Source of the DNA: Acidimicrobiales bacterium
Lineage (GTDB): Bacteria; Actinomycetota; Acidimicrobiia; Acidimicrobiales; Iamiaceae
Direction of reading: 5' to 3'
NCBI GenBank assembly: GCA_035630295.1
Contig: DASQKY010000042.1
Coordinates: 408,202-472,201, forward strand
Length of the DNA stretch: 64,000 bases
Both the position numbers and the translations under genes were made by a program. Shown in pieces: positions 9,142 through 20,227 of this stretch. The stretch's first letter is position 1; the number at the start of each line of letters is the position of its first letter. The notes beneath the pieces were generated by a model. It was not told the origin of the DNA and made no database searches. It saw only the letters and a program-made list of their open reading frames with translations.

Positions 9142-10011
9142 ATGGCTTACGTCAGGGCGGAGGACGGCACCCGCCTCCACTACCAGGTGTGGGGGCGGGG
9201 CGAGCCCCTGCTGCTGGTGCACGGCCTGGGCACCGACCTGCGGGGCTGGCTGCCCCAGCGCCGGGCCTTCGGGAGCCGCTACCGGTGCATCGCCTTCGAC
9301 AACCGGGGCGTCGGGGCGTCGGACAAGCCGCCCGGTCCCTACGACCTGGAGGCCATGGCCGATGACGCCCTGCGGGTGCTGGCCGCCAGCGGCCACGAGT
9401 CGGCCCACGTGGTCGGGGTCTCGATGGGCGGCATCCTGGCCCAGATGGTGGCCGTCCGGGCCCCGGAGCGGGTCCGGTCGCTGACCCTGGCCTGCACCGC
9501 TTGCCGGCACCTGCCGTGGCGGCGGGAGCTGCTGGCCGAGTGGGCCGAGGTGGCCACCACCGAGGGCATGGGGACGTTCGTGCGCGACAACATGCGCTGG
9601 CTGGTGGGCCCCCGCTCGCTGCGGCGGGTGTGGCCGCTGGCCACCCTCATCGCCCCCCTCGTGCTCAACGTGCCCCCGCACGCCTTCGCCGCCCAGGTGG
9701 CCGCCATCCTGGCCACCGACGACGCCATGGCCGACGAGCTGGCCGCCATCACCGCCCCCACCCTGGTCACCGTGGGCAGCCAGGACATCCTGACCCCCCG
9801 GGGCGACTCGGAGGAGCTGGCCGAGCGCATCCCCGGGGCCGAGCTGGTCGTGGTCCGGGGCGGCGCCCACCTGTTCCAGTTGGAGCACGTCGGCACCTTC
9901 AACCGCATCGTCCGGCAGCACCTGGACGCGGCCTCGGCGGCGTCCGAACCATCGTCGGCTCCGGGCGACCGGGCCGCGACCGCGCCCCGCCAGGACGTGG
10001 TGGAGGCGTGA
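9142..10011 (+). CDS. Alpha/beta hydrolase
   Basis: A 289-residue serine hydrolase of the alpha/beta fold. Visible landmarks are the oxyanion segment LLLVHGLGTD, the nucleophile elbow VGVSMGG with Ser near residue 95, an Asp in VGSQDILTP and a His in GGAHLFQLEH near the end. The ASDKPPGPYD loop matches the haloalkane dehalogenase/3-oxoadipate enol-lactonase-like branch. The last 25 residues are Ala/Ser/Asp-rich and probably disordered. Substrate is unknown. The stop overlaps the start of ogt by GTGA, so the two are translated together, though a functional link is not obvious. Confidence 0.85.
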   Translation: MAYVRAEDGTRLHYQVWGRGEPLLLVHGLGTDLRGWLPQRRAFGSRYRCIAFDNRGVGASDKPPGPYDLEAMADDALRVLAASGHESAHVVGVSMGGILAQMVAVRAPERVRSLTLACTACRHLPWRRELLAEWAEVATTEGMGTFVRDNMRWLVGPRSLRRVWPLATLIAPLVLNVPPHAFAAQVAAILATDDAMADELAAITAPTLVTVGSQDILTPRGDSEELAERIPGAELVVVRGGAHLFQLEHVGTFNRIVRQHLDAASAASEPSSAPGDRAATAPRQDVVEA

Positions 10012-10610
10012 GCAGGTCCGGTCCCGTCCCCGGCCCGTCGCGGGACGGCGCCGGGCCGGATGACGGGCTGGCGGCCCGGGGCTACCTGCTGTTCCCGACC
10101 GACCTGGGGACGTGCGGGGTGGCCTGGGGGCCGGAGGGGATCGAGGCCGTGCAGCTGCCCGAGGCCGACGGGGACCGCACCGAGGCCCGCCTGCGGCTCC
10201 GGGCCCCCGGGGCGGCGCCGGCCCCGCCCCCGCCCGCGGTGGTCGAGGCGGTGCGGGCCATGACCACCCTGCTGGCCGGCGAGCCCGTGGACCTGACCGG
10301 GGTGGCCGTCGACCTGGCCTCGGCGTCGGACTTCGACCGGCGGGTGTACCTGGCCGTCCGGGCCATCCCGCCCGGCCAGACCCGCACCTACGGCCAGGTG
10401 GCCGAGGCGGTGGGCGAGCCGGGGGCGGCCCAGGCCGTGGGCCGGGCCATGGGCACCAACCCGGTGCCCATCGTGGTGCCCTGCCATCGGGTCATGGGCG
10501 CCGGGGGCCGGCCGGTGGGCTTCTCGGCCCACGGCGGCGTGGACACCAAGCTCCGCATGCTGCGCATCGAAGGGGCCGCCGCCGGCGGCCCGCCCACCCT
10601 GTTCGACTGA
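10008..10610 (+). CDS. ogt: Methylated-DNA--protein-cysteine methyltransferase
   Basis: Repairs O6-alkylguanine by irreversible transfer of the alkyl group to an internal Cys. The C-terminal DNA-binding domain has the segment GQTRTYGQVAEAVG, the Asn-hinge/arginine-finger region AVGRAMGTNPVPI and the active site VVPCHRVMG, followed by FSAHGGVDTK. The GTG start overlaps the hydrolase stop; the open frame continues far upstream only as out-of-context sequence. The first 25 residues are Pro/Gly-rich. The N-terminal ribonuclease-H-like domain is short, as in Ogt, giving 200 residues in all. Confidence 0.93.
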   Translation: MSRSGPVPGPSRDGAGPDDGLAARGYLLFPTDLGTCGVAWGPEGIEAVQLPEADGDRTEARLRLRAPGAAPAPPPPAVVEAVRAMTTLLAGEPVDLTGVAVDLASASDFDRRVYLAVRAIPPGQTRTYGQVAEAVGEPGAAQAVGRAMGTNPVPIVVPCHRVMGAGGRPVGFSAHGGVDTKLRMLRIEGAAAGGPPTLFD

Positions 10611-10694
10611 CGGGAGGGGCCACAGCCCCGGGACGGGCGCCGCCGCGGCCTCGTCGCGGGGCCACGCCCGACGGTCGGGGGCGCGGCCCGGGCG

Positions 10695-11324
10695 CTACTC
10701 GATGCCGTGCTCCAGGGCGTAGCGGATGAGCTCCTGCTTCCGGGACAGGTGGAGCTTGCCCAGGATGTTGCGCACGTGGTTCTCCACCGTCTTCTCGGCG
10801 ATGAACAGCTCCTCGCCGATCTGGCGGTAGGGGTGGCCCCGGGCCACGTGCTGGAGCACCTCGCGCTCCCGGTCGGAGAGGGGCTGGGCCCCGCCGTCGC
10901 GGCTCATGCGCCGGAACTCGCCGAGCAGGAGGGCGGCCAGGCTGGGGGAGAAGACGGGCTCGCCGTGGGCCGCCTTCCACAGGGCCCGGCGCAGCTCCTC
11001 CGACGGCGTCGACTTCACCAGGTAGCCCACCGCCCCGGCCGCCACCGCGTCGAGCAGGTCGCGCTCGGCCTCGCTGACGGTCAGCATGACGATGGGCGTG
11101 TCCTGGCCACAGGCCCGGGCCACCGCCAGGCCCCCGCCGCCGGGCATGTTCAGGTCGCAGATCACCAGGTCGGGTCGGGTCCGGCCGATGACCTCGATGG
11201 CCTCCTGGGCGTCGCCGGCCTCGCCCACCACGTGGAACGAGGACCCCAGGTCGGCCCGCACCCCGGATCGCCAGATCTGGTGGTCGTCGGCCACGACGAC
11301 CCGCACCGCCTCCAGCTCGGACAT
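10695..11324 (-). CDS. NarL/FixJ-family response regulator
   Basis: A 209-residue DNA-binding response regulator. The receiver domain (about 8-120) has the acidic pair VVADDH, the phosphoacceptor Asp in VICDLNMPG, the Thr in VMLTVSE and the Lys in YLVKST. The C-terminal LuxR-type helix-turn-helix (about 143-205) reads LSDREREVLQHVARG then IAEKTVENHVRNILGKL. It follows the histidine kinase gene by 21 bases on the same strand and is the obvious partner. Targets are unknown. It is convergent with ogt. Confidence 0.92.
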   Translation of the reverse strand: MSELEAVRVVVADDHQIWRSGVRADLGSSFHVVGEAGDAQEAIEVIGRTRPDLVICDLNMPGGGGLAVARACGQDTPIVMLTVSEAERDLLDAVAAGAVGYLVKSTPSEELRRALWKAAHGEPVFSPSLAALLLGEFRRMSRDGGAQPLSDREREVLQHVARGHPYRQIGEELFIAEKTVENHVRNILGKLHLSRKQELIRYALEHGIE

Positions 11325-11345
11325 GCCGGCCAGTGTCCCACGCCC

Positions 11346-12431
11346 TCAGGTGGGCAGGAGGAGGCGGACCTCGGTGCCCCGGCCGGCGGCCGAGCGGACC
11401 TCGGCCCGGCCGCCCACGTCGGCCAGGCGGCCGCGGATGGAGCGGGACAGGCCGACACCCTCGGGCGTGGCCTCCACGTCGAAGCCGTCGCCGTCGTCGT
11501 CGACCGAGATGGCCATCCAGCCGTCGTCGCCGGGGTCTACGAAGACCACGGCCCGCCCGGCGGCGCCGTGCTTGGCCGCGTTGGCCAGGGCCTCGCCCAC
11601 GGCCCCCGCCGCGGCCTGCACCAGGGGCGCGGCCAACGGACCCGGTTCCTCGACCACGGTGACCTCGACGGCCAGGCCGTGCCGGGCCTCGGCCCGGGCC
11701 GCCACCCGCCGCAGCTCGGCCAGCAGGTCCCCGGGCGGGCGGTCGATGCCCAGCAGCATGGCCCGCAGCTCCCGCTCCTGGGCCTGGGCCAGGGCGGCCA
11801 GCTCGGGGTCGGCGGCCCGGCGCTGCACGACGGCCAGGGTCTGGAGCACCCCGTCGTGGAGGGTGCGGGCCACCTCCTCGCGGGCCCGGGCGGCGGCGAT
11901 GGCGTCCTCGGCCCGGCGCAGGCGGCCCACCACCAGCCCGGCCGCCGCCCCGGCCAGGGCGTAGAGGAAGGTGGTGGACAGCAGCGACAGGGCGCCGGGC
12001 GAGCCCAGGGCGTCGAGGTGGGTGCCGCCGTAGCGGCCCAGGCCGACGGCCACGCCGGCCGCGGCCCCGGCCGCGGGCCCGAGGGCGATGCCGGCCGTCA
12101 TCACCCCGGCCAGGGGCCAGGCCGTGCCCAGCGACACCCGGTGGGCCCCGCCGTAGACCCACTCGTCGGCCACCAGCAGGGCTCCGCCCACCGCCACCTC
12201 CAGGACCACGGCGCCGGGCCGCAGGAGCAGGCCGGGGGCCCGGCGGGAGGCCCCGCCCAGGGCCACGGTCAGGACCAGGGCGGCGGCCACCAGGGCGGTG
12301 GCCACCGCCGGGTGGGCCAGGTCGGCCCGGGTCACCACCAGCACCACCGCGGTCCACACCCAGGCCACGGCCCGGAACACGGCCAGGCCCCCCAGGACCT
12401 CCCGGTCGAGCGGCGACGTGGGGGCCTCCAT
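11346..12431 (-). CDS. Membrane histidine kinase (HisKA_3 type)
   Basis: A 361-residue sensor kinase of the NarX/DegS class. The first 180 residues contain about five or six hydrophobic segments, such as AVFRAVAWVWTAVVLVVT, with little extracellular sequence, so it probably senses within or near the membrane. The dimerisation/phosphoacceptor box is EEVARTLHDGVLQTL. The HATPase domain shows ANAAKHGAAG (N box), DDDGDGFD and GVGLSRSIRGR (G boxes). The open frame extends 56 codons further upstream, but that part overlaps the divergent LOG gene and is low-complexity; the ATG at 12431 starts a natural N-terminus. Confidence 0.88.
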   Translation of the reverse strand: MEAPTSPLDREVLGGLAVFRAVAWVWTAVVLVVTRADLAHPAVATALVAAALVLTVALGGASRRAPGLLLRPGAVVLEVAVGGALLVADEWVYGGAHRVSLGTAWPLAGVMTAGIALGPAAGAAAGVAVGLGRYGGTHLDALGSPGALSLLSTTFLYALAGAAAGLVVGRLRRAEDAIAAARAREEVARTLHDGVLQTLAVVQRRAADPELAALAQAQERELRAMLLGIDRPPGDLLAELRRVAARAEARHGLAVEVTVVEEPGPLAAPLVQAAAGAVGEALANAAKHGAAGRAVVFVDPGDDGWMAISVDDDGDGFDVEATPEGVGLSRSIRGRLADVGGRAEVRSAAGRGTEVRLLLPT

Positions 12432-12492
12432 CGGGGCCAGCTTCGCAGCCGCAGCCGCCGCCGGCCGGGGAGGGGCCTGGCAGGATGCTGGC

Positions 12493-13083
12493 GTGGAGCT
12501 GGCCCGGGTGTGCGTGTTCTGCGGGTCGAACCCGGGGACCGACCCGGCCTTCGCCGCCGCGGCCGACGCCGCCGGGGCCGAGCTGGCCCGGCGGGGCATC
12601 GCCCTGGTCTACGGGGGCGGCACCGTCGGCCTCATGGGCCGGGTGGCCAGCGCGGCCATGGCCGCCGGGGGCGAGGTGATCGGGGTCATCCCCGACTTCC
12701 TCGACCGGGTCGAGATCGCCAAGCGCGACATCACCCGGCTGGAGGTGGCGGCCAGCATGCACGAGCGCAAGGCCCGCATGGCCGAGCTGTCCGACGCCTT
12801 CCTGGCCCTGCCCGGAGGGCTGGGCACCTTCGAGGAGGTGTTCGAGTCCATGACCTGGACCCAGCTCGGGGTGCACGACAAGCCGGTGGGGCTGGTCGAC
12901 GTGGCCGGCTTCTGGGCCCCGGCGGTGGCCCTGCTGGACGGGGCGGTGGCCGCCGGGTTCCTCACCGCCGAGTCCCGGGCCAGCATCGTGACCGCCCCCG
13001 ACGTGGGTGCCGCCCTCGACGCCTTCGCCCACTGGTCCCGTCCCCGCCGGGGCAAGTGGACCGAGACCGACGTCACCCTCTGA
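12493..13083 (+). CDS. LOG-family protein (TIGR00730 type)
   Basis: A 196-residue Rossmann-fold protein. Hallmarks are VCVFCGSNPG at the N-terminus, VYGGGTVGLMG, and the nucleotide/catalytic motif PGGLGTFEEVFE near residues 108-119. Plant and several bacterial homologues are cytokinin riboside 5'-monophosphate phosphoribohydrolases, which release free base from nucleoside monophosphates; others are annotated as lysine decarboxylases by mistake. The GTG start is 6 bases after CAGGAT, a near-consensus -10 box. It is divergent from the histidine kinase. Confidence 0.88.
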   Translation: MELARVCVFCGSNPGTDPAFAAAADAAGAELARRGIALVYGGGTVGLMGRVASAAMAAGGEVIGVIPDFLDRVEIAKRDITRLEVAASMHERKARMAELSDAFLALPGGLGTFEEVFESMTWTQLGVHDKPVGLVDVAGFWAPAVALLDGAVAAGFLTAESRASIVTAPDVGAALDAFAHWSRPRRGKWTETDVTL

Positions 13084-13273
13084 CCGCCGGAAACGGGGGG
13101 CCGCCACCCCTTGCGGCGGGCCGCCGGTGGCCGACGGAGGGGGTGGTGGCATCGTCGGGAGGAGCGTGCCGTCCTCATCCGTCGTCCCGGGGGCCGGGTC
13201 GGCGGGGCCGGGCGGTAGGATCCGACCCACGATCCTGCGACGGGCCGCCCGGTCCTGACGAGGGAGGAACCAG

Positions 13274-15814
<2,541 letters not shown>

Positions 15815-15852
15815 GCCGACACCAGCGGCGTCGAGCGCACCCCCGCTCCCTC

Positions 15853-15876
15853 GGGCCCCCGCCACGGCGGGGGCCC
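15853..15876 (+). terminator. Hairpin downstream of clpC
   Basis: Arms 15853-15863 and 15866-15876 are perfect 11-base complements (GGGCCCCCGCC and GGCGGGGGCCC). It sits 38 bases after the clpC stop. No T-tract follows, as is common in high-GC actinobacteria. Confidence 0.7.
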
Positions 15877-15943
15877 GGTCGCGTCCCGGGGACAGACACG
15901 GCGAGGCCGCTCCTTCGTGCGGTGACGGTGTCCGTCTCTTTCG

Positions 15944-15972
15944 TGCTGAACCAACATCGCGCATGTTCAGCA
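15944..15972. promoter_or_regulatory. Perfect inverted repeat, possible operator
   Basis: TGCTGAAC at 15944-15951 is repeated in inverse as GTTCAGCA at 15965-15972, with a nested AACAT/ATGTT pair. The region is much less GC-rich than its surroundings and lies 65 bases before the LuxR-family ATPase gene, upstream of its -10 box. A regulator-binding site is inferred. Confidence 0.45.
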
Positions 15973-16023
15973 AGGTTCTGTCTGGAAGGGTGCTGAAGGA
16001 GGCCCGCCCACGGCCGGTGGGGG

Positions 16024-16029
16024 TAGGTT
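16024..16029 (+). promoter_or_regulatory. -10 box (TAGGTT) of a leaderless promoter
   Basis: TAGGTT ends 7 bases before the GTG at 16037 and there is no ribosome-binding site between them. Confidence 0.5.
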
Positions 16030-16036
16030 CCGCGGC

Positions 16037-18787
16037 GTGACCGCCCCCGGCGGGCCGCCCGGCCCGGACCCGTCACCGTCCCCCGGCGCGGGCGGTCCCG
16101 TGGTGGGGAGGGACGATGTCGTGGCCCGGCTGGTGGCCGCCGCCACCACGGGGGCCGGGGCGGTGGTCAGCGGCGATCGCGGCTCGGGCCGGCGCACGGT
16201 GGTGGCCGCGGCCGCCGACCGCCTGGCCGAGGCCGGGGTGCCGGTGCTGGCCGTGGCCGCCGGGACGGAGGCCGGGGAGCCGGAGGTGCCGCTCGCCGCT
16301 CTGCGGCCCGTCCTGCCCGAAGCGCCTCCGGCCGTGGTCGATGCGGCCACCCTGGCCGCGGTGGGCGAGGCCCTGGTGGCCCGGGGGGCGCGGATCGGGC
16401 CCGGGCGGCCGGTGGTGGTGGCGAGGGACCTCGACACCTTGGACGGGCCGTCGACCGCCGTGCTCCACCAGCTCCTGGTGGCGGGCCGGGTGGCCCTCCT
16501 GGGCACCGCCTCGGACGAGCCCGCCCCCGCCCCGACTGCCTCCGCCCCGGCCGCGGCCCCCGAGGCCTGGTGGCGCGACCTGGTCGACCGGGTCCACCTC
16601 GACGCCCTGGACCGGGCCCCGGCCGACCGGTTGCTGGAGGCCCTGGTCGGTGGCCCCGTCGACTCGGCCGGCCGGGAGCGGATGTGGGCCTTCGCCCGGG
16701 GCCACCCGGGTCGGGTGGTGGCCGTGGTGGAGGCGACGCGGGCCGAGGGGACGTGGGAGCGGTCGTCGGGGCTGTGGAGCCTGGTCGGCGAGCTCGACGA
16801 CCTGGTCGACGCGGCCGTCCTGGCCGAGGTGGACCGGGCCCCGGCCGAGGTGGGGGCGGCCCTGGCCGCCCTGGCCCTGGCCGGCCGCCTCCCCATCGCC
16901 GCCGCCGAGGCCCTGGGCGGCCCTGCGGCCCTGGCCGACGCCGAGCGCCGGGGCCTGGTGGTGGCCGAGGACGACGACGACGGGCGCCTGTGGTGCCGCC
17001 CGGCCAGCGACCTGGTGGCCACCGCGGCCCGGGCCGGCCTCGACGCCACCACGACCATGGCCCGGTGGGGCCGCGTGGCCGAGGTGCTGGCCGCCGAGCC
17101 GCCCACCGACCCCGACGTGGCCATCGTGCGAGCCCTGGCCCTGGCCGGCCGGTCCCCGGGCCCGGCGGATCTTGCCGGGGCCCGGCCGCCGCTGGCCGCG
17201 GCCGATGTCGCGGCCCTGGTGGCGGGGGCGGAGGCCGCCTACCTGCGCAGCCGGTGGGACGTGGCCGCGACCCTGGCCGAGCGGGCCTGGCGGGAGGGTC
17301 GGGGGGGAGACGCCGTGCGGGTCCTGGCCCAGGCCTACGCCCAGCTCGGCGACCACGACGGCATCCGCCGGTTGGGGGCCGAGCTGGAGGGGGCCGCCGT
17401 GGCCCCCGAGGACGCCGTCCACCACGCCGAGACCATCGCCGTCTCGCAGTTCCACCTGGCCGACGCGGCCGGGGCGTGGGCCACCTTCGCCCGGGCCCGG
17501 GCCGCCACCCCCCCGGCGGCCCGCTCGCCCGTCGACCTGGCCGAGAGCCGCCTCCGCTCCTTCGCCGGCCAGCAGGAGGAGGCGGCCGTCCTGGCCCGGC
17601 GCTGGGCCGGCGACCCCGACGCCGAGGTGCGATCCGAGGCCCTCCAGGTCCTGGGTTCGGTGGCCCTGAACGAGGGCCGGTTCGAGGACGCCATGGCCAC
17701 CTTCGACCAGGCCGTGGCCGAGGCCCTGTCCCTGCCCGACCCGCTGCCCGCCCTGCTCGGCGTGCCGTACCTGTTCCGGCTCTCGGCCTGCACCGACCTG
17801 GGCCGCCTGGACGAGGCCCTGGAGGGGGGCCTGGCCGTCGAGCCCGAGGTGGCGGCCAGCAACGACCCCACCGCCCACGGGTGGCTGGCCCTGCACCTGG
17901 GCCGCACCGCCCTGGCTGCCGGCCGTCCGGTCACCGCCGCCCGCTGGTTCGGCGAGTCGGTGAACGACCTGCGACGGGTCCACCGCCCGGGCTGGCTGGG
18001 GTTCCCGGCCGCCGGCCTGGTGGCGGCCCACACCGTGGCCGGCGACCTGGCCGCCGCGACCGAGGCCCGGGCCCGGTGGCTGGCCATCCCGGCCCACTCG
18101 GTGTCGCTGTTCCGCACCGAGGAGCTGCGCCTCGACGCCGTCCACCGGGCCGCCGTGGGCGACGCCGCCGGGGCCGATGCCTGTGCCCGGGAGGCGGCGA
18201 CGTCGGCCGCGGCCAACGGCTCGGTGCCGTACGAGGCCCACGCCCTGCACGCCCTGTCCCGGGTGGGGCGACCGACGTCGCGGGCCGAGGCCGCGGCCGG
18301 GCTGGAGCGCCTGGCCCGGTCCTCGGACAGCCCGCTGTTCGCGGCCCACGCCCTTCGGGCCCGGGCCATGGCCGACAGCGACGTCGAGGGCCTGGTGGCG
18401 GTGGCCCCGGCGTACGAGGCCATGGGAGCCCGCCTGGACGCCGTCGAGTGCTGGGCCGAGGTGGCCCGGCGCCCGGCCGACGACCGCCAGCGGGCCCACG
18501 CCCGCCGCCGGGTGGCCGAGCTGCGGGCCGACGGCGAGCCGCTGGTCACCCCGGCCCTGGACGGCGTGGGCAGCCGGCCCGTCCTGACCGCCCGGGAGGC
18601 CGAGATCGCCTCGCTGGTGGCCGCCGGCACCAGCCGCCAGGACATCGCCGACCACCTGGTGGTCTCGGTCCGCACCATCGACAGCCACCTCCAGCGGGTG
18701 TACCGCAAGCTGGGGGTGCGGGGCCGGGAGGGTCTGGTGGCGGCCCTGGGCGCCGATCCGCCGGCCGGTGTCGCGGGGGGTCCCTAG
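16037..18787 (+). CDS. Large ATP-binding LuxR-family regulator (LAL-like)
   Basis: A 916-residue protein with an N-terminal STAND/AAA-type domain and a C-terminal LuxR helix-turn-helix (about 850-910: LTAREAEIASLVAAGTSRQD then VSVRTIDSHLQRVYRKLGV). VVGRDDVVARLV at residue 22 is the usual domain entry. The P-loop is degenerate: GDRGSGRRT has Arg where Lys is expected, so ATP hydrolysis may be impaired. The middle 500 residues are Ala/Leu-rich helices like the TPR-like sensor arm of MalT/LAL proteins. The inducer and regulon are unknown. It lies between clpC and radA, where Bacillus has no such gene. Confidence 0.85.
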   Translation: MTAPGGPPGPDPSPSPGAGGPVVGRDDVVARLVAAATTGAGAVVSGDRGSGRRTVVAAAADRLAEAGVPVLAVAAGTEAGEPEVPLAALRPVLPEAPPAVVDAATLAAVGEALVARGARIGPGRPVVVARDLDTLDGPSTAVLHQLLVAGRVALLGTASDEPAPAPTASAPAAAPEAWWRDLVDRVHLDALDRAPADRLLEALVGGPVDSAGRERMWAFARGHPGRVVAVVEATRAEGTWERSSGLWSLVGELDDLVDAAVLAEVDRAPAEVGAALAALALAGRLPIAAAEALGGPAALADAERRGLVVAEDDDDGRLWCRPASDLVATAARAGLDATTTMARWGRVAEVLAAEPPTDPDVAIVRALALAGRSPGPADLAGARPPLAAADVAALVAGAEAAYLRSRWDVAATLAERAWREGRGGDAVRVLAQAYAQLGDHDGIRRLGAELEGAAVAPEDAVHHAETIAVSQFHLADAAGAWATFARARAATPPAARSPVDLAESRLRSFAGQQEEAAVLARRWAGDPDAEVRSEALQVLGSVALNEGRFEDAMATFDQAVAEALSLPDPLPALLGVPYLFRLSACTDLGRLDEALEGGLAVEPEVAASNDPTAHGWLALHLGRTALAAGRPVTAARWFGESVNDLRRVHRPGWLGFPAAGLVAAHTVAGDLAAATEARARWLAIPAHSVSLFRTEELRLDAVHRAAVGDAAGADACAREAATSAAANGSVPYEAHALHALSRVGRPTSRAEAAAGLERLARSSDSPLFAAHALRARAMADSDVEGLVAVAPAYEAMGARLDAVECWAEVARRPADDRQRAHARRRVAELRADGEPLVTPALDGVGSRPVLTAREAEIASLVAAGTSRQDIADHLVVSVRTIDSHLQRVYRKLGVRGREGLVAALGADPPAGVAGGP

Positions 18788-18790
18788 GGT
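18785..18790 (+). promoter_or_regulatory. -10 box (TAGGGT) of radA
   Basis: TAGGGT ends 7 bases before the radA ATG; it overlaps the stop region of the upstream gene, so radA may have its own leaderless transcript. Confidence 0.5.
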
Positions 18791-18797
18791 TCCGCCC

Positions 18798-20171
18798 ATG
18801 GCCCGCACCAGGACGCTCCACCGCTGCGCCGAGTGCGGGGCCACCGCGCCCCAGTGGGTGGGGCGCTGCCCCACCTGCGGCGAGTGGAGCACCCTGGTCG
18901 AGGTGGTCGAGGCCCCCCCGGCCGAGGCCGCGCCGGCCTGGACCGGGTGGGGGACGGAGGGCCCGGTGAGCCCGGCCCGGCCCAGCACCGACGGCACCGG
19001 CGACGCCGTGGCCCCCCTGCCCACCGGGGTCGACGAGCTCGACCGGGTGCTCTCGGGGGGCCTGGTCCCGGGCTCGGTCACCCTCCTCGGCGGCGCTCCG
19101 GGCACCGGCAAGTCGACCCTGGTGCTCCAGGCCGCGGCCGGCCTGGCCCGGTCGGGGGCCACCGTCCTCTACGCCTGCGCCGAGGAGAGCCCGGCCCAGG
19201 TGCGGGACCGGGCCCGGCGGCTGGGCGCCCTGCACGACCGGCTGTGGCTGGTGGGCGAGTCGTTGATCCCCCGGGTGCTGGCCGCGGTGGACGAGGTCCA
19301 GCCCGACGTCCTGGTGGTCGACTCGGCCCAGAGCGTGGCCGATCCCGACCTGTCCTCGGCCCCGGGCAGCGTCACCCAGGTGCGCGAGGTGGCCCAGCGC
19401 CTGGTGCGGGAGGCCAAGACCCGGGGCCTGGCCATCGTGCTGATCGGCCACGTCACCAAGGACGGGGCCCTGGCCGGCCCCCGGGTGCTGGAGCACGTGG
19501 TCGACACCGTGCTGGAGCTGGACGGCGATCGCCACCACGCCCTCCGCCTGCTGCGGGCCCTCAAGCACCGCTTCGGCTCCACCAGCGAGCTGGGCCTCTT
19601 CCAGCTGGGCGAGGCCGGGCTCGACGGCGTGCCCGACCCGTCGGGCCTGTTCCTGGCCGACCGGCTGCCCGGGGTGCCCGGCTCCACCGTGGTGCCCACC
19701 ATCGAGGGGCATCGCCCCCTGCTGGTCGAGCTCCAGGCCCTGGTGGCGCCGAGCTTCCTGGCCGAGCCCCGCCGGTCCAGCCACGGCCTGGACCGGGGCC
19801 GGGTGGCCCTGCTGCTGGCCGTGCTGGTGAAGCGGGCCGGCATCGACGTGGGCAAGCTCGACGTCTACGCCCTGGCCGCTGGCGGGGTGCGGGTGGTGGA
19901 GCCGGGGGCCGACCTGGCCCTGGCCCTGGCCATCACCTCGGCGGCCACCGGCATCTCGGTGCCGGCCGAGGTGGTGGCCTGCGGCGAGGTGGGCCTGGGG
20001 GGCGAGGTCCGCCAGGTGGCCAGCACCGAGCGCCGCCTGGCCGAGGCGGCCCGGCTGGGCTTCACCCGGGCGGTGGTGCCGGTGTCGGCCCCGGACCCGC
20101 CCGAGGGCGTGGTCGCCCTGCGGGTCCGGTCCCTGATGGAGGCCATCGCTGCCCTGGGCCTGATCCGCTGA
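18798..20171 (+). CDS. radA: DNA repair protein RadA
   Basis: A 457-residue RecA-related ATPase that promotes branch migration in recombination. It has the N-terminal zinc finger CAEC...CPTC (Cys 10, 13, 24, 27), Walker A GAPGTGKST (about 98-106), Walker B VLVVDSAQS, and a C-terminal Lon-like domain (about 290-455). The RadA-specific KNRFG motif appears as KHRFG near residue 256, a conservative change. The open frame could start 10 codons earlier, but the ATG at 18798 follows a -10 box. disA comes next, as in many Gram-positive genomes. Confidence 0.95.
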   Translation: MARTRTLHRCAECGATAPQWVGRCPTCGEWSTLVEVVEAPPAEAAPAWTGWGTEGPVSPARPSTDGTGDAVAPLPTGVDELDRVLSGGLVPGSVTLLGGAPGTGKSTLVLQAAAGLARSGATVLYACAEESPAQVRDRARRLGALHDRLWLVGESLIPRVLAAVDEVQPDVLVVDSAQSVADPDLSSAPGSVTQVREVAQRLVREAKTRGLAIVLIGHVTKDGALAGPRVLEHVVDTVLELDGDRHHALRLLRALKHRFGSTSELGLFQLGEAGLDGVPDPSGLFLADRLPGVPGSTVVPTIEGHRPLLVELQALVAPSFLAEPRRSSHGLDRGRVALLLAVLVKRAGIDVGKLDVYALAAGGVRVVEPGADLALALAITSAATGISVPAEVVACGEVGLGGEVRQVASTERRLAEAARLGFTRAVVPVSAPDPPEGVVALRVRSLMEAIAALGLIR

Positions 20172-20215
20172 CCGCGGGCCCGGCGGCGGGGCCGAGGGGT
20201 CCGCCGGGAGCCGTC

Positions 20216-20221
20216 TACGCT
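20216..20221 (+). promoter_or_regulatory. -10 box (TACGCT) of disA
   Basis: TACGCT ends exactly 6 bases before the disA ATG at 20228, with no ribosome-binding site. Confidence 0.55.
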
Positions 20222-20227
20222 CCTCCC

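Noticed and set aside
16073-19162. Antisense frame of about 1,030 codons opposite the LuxR-family ATPase and radA
   Set aside because: It spans two real genes on the other strand and shows only low-complexity Gly/Arg/Pro sequence.
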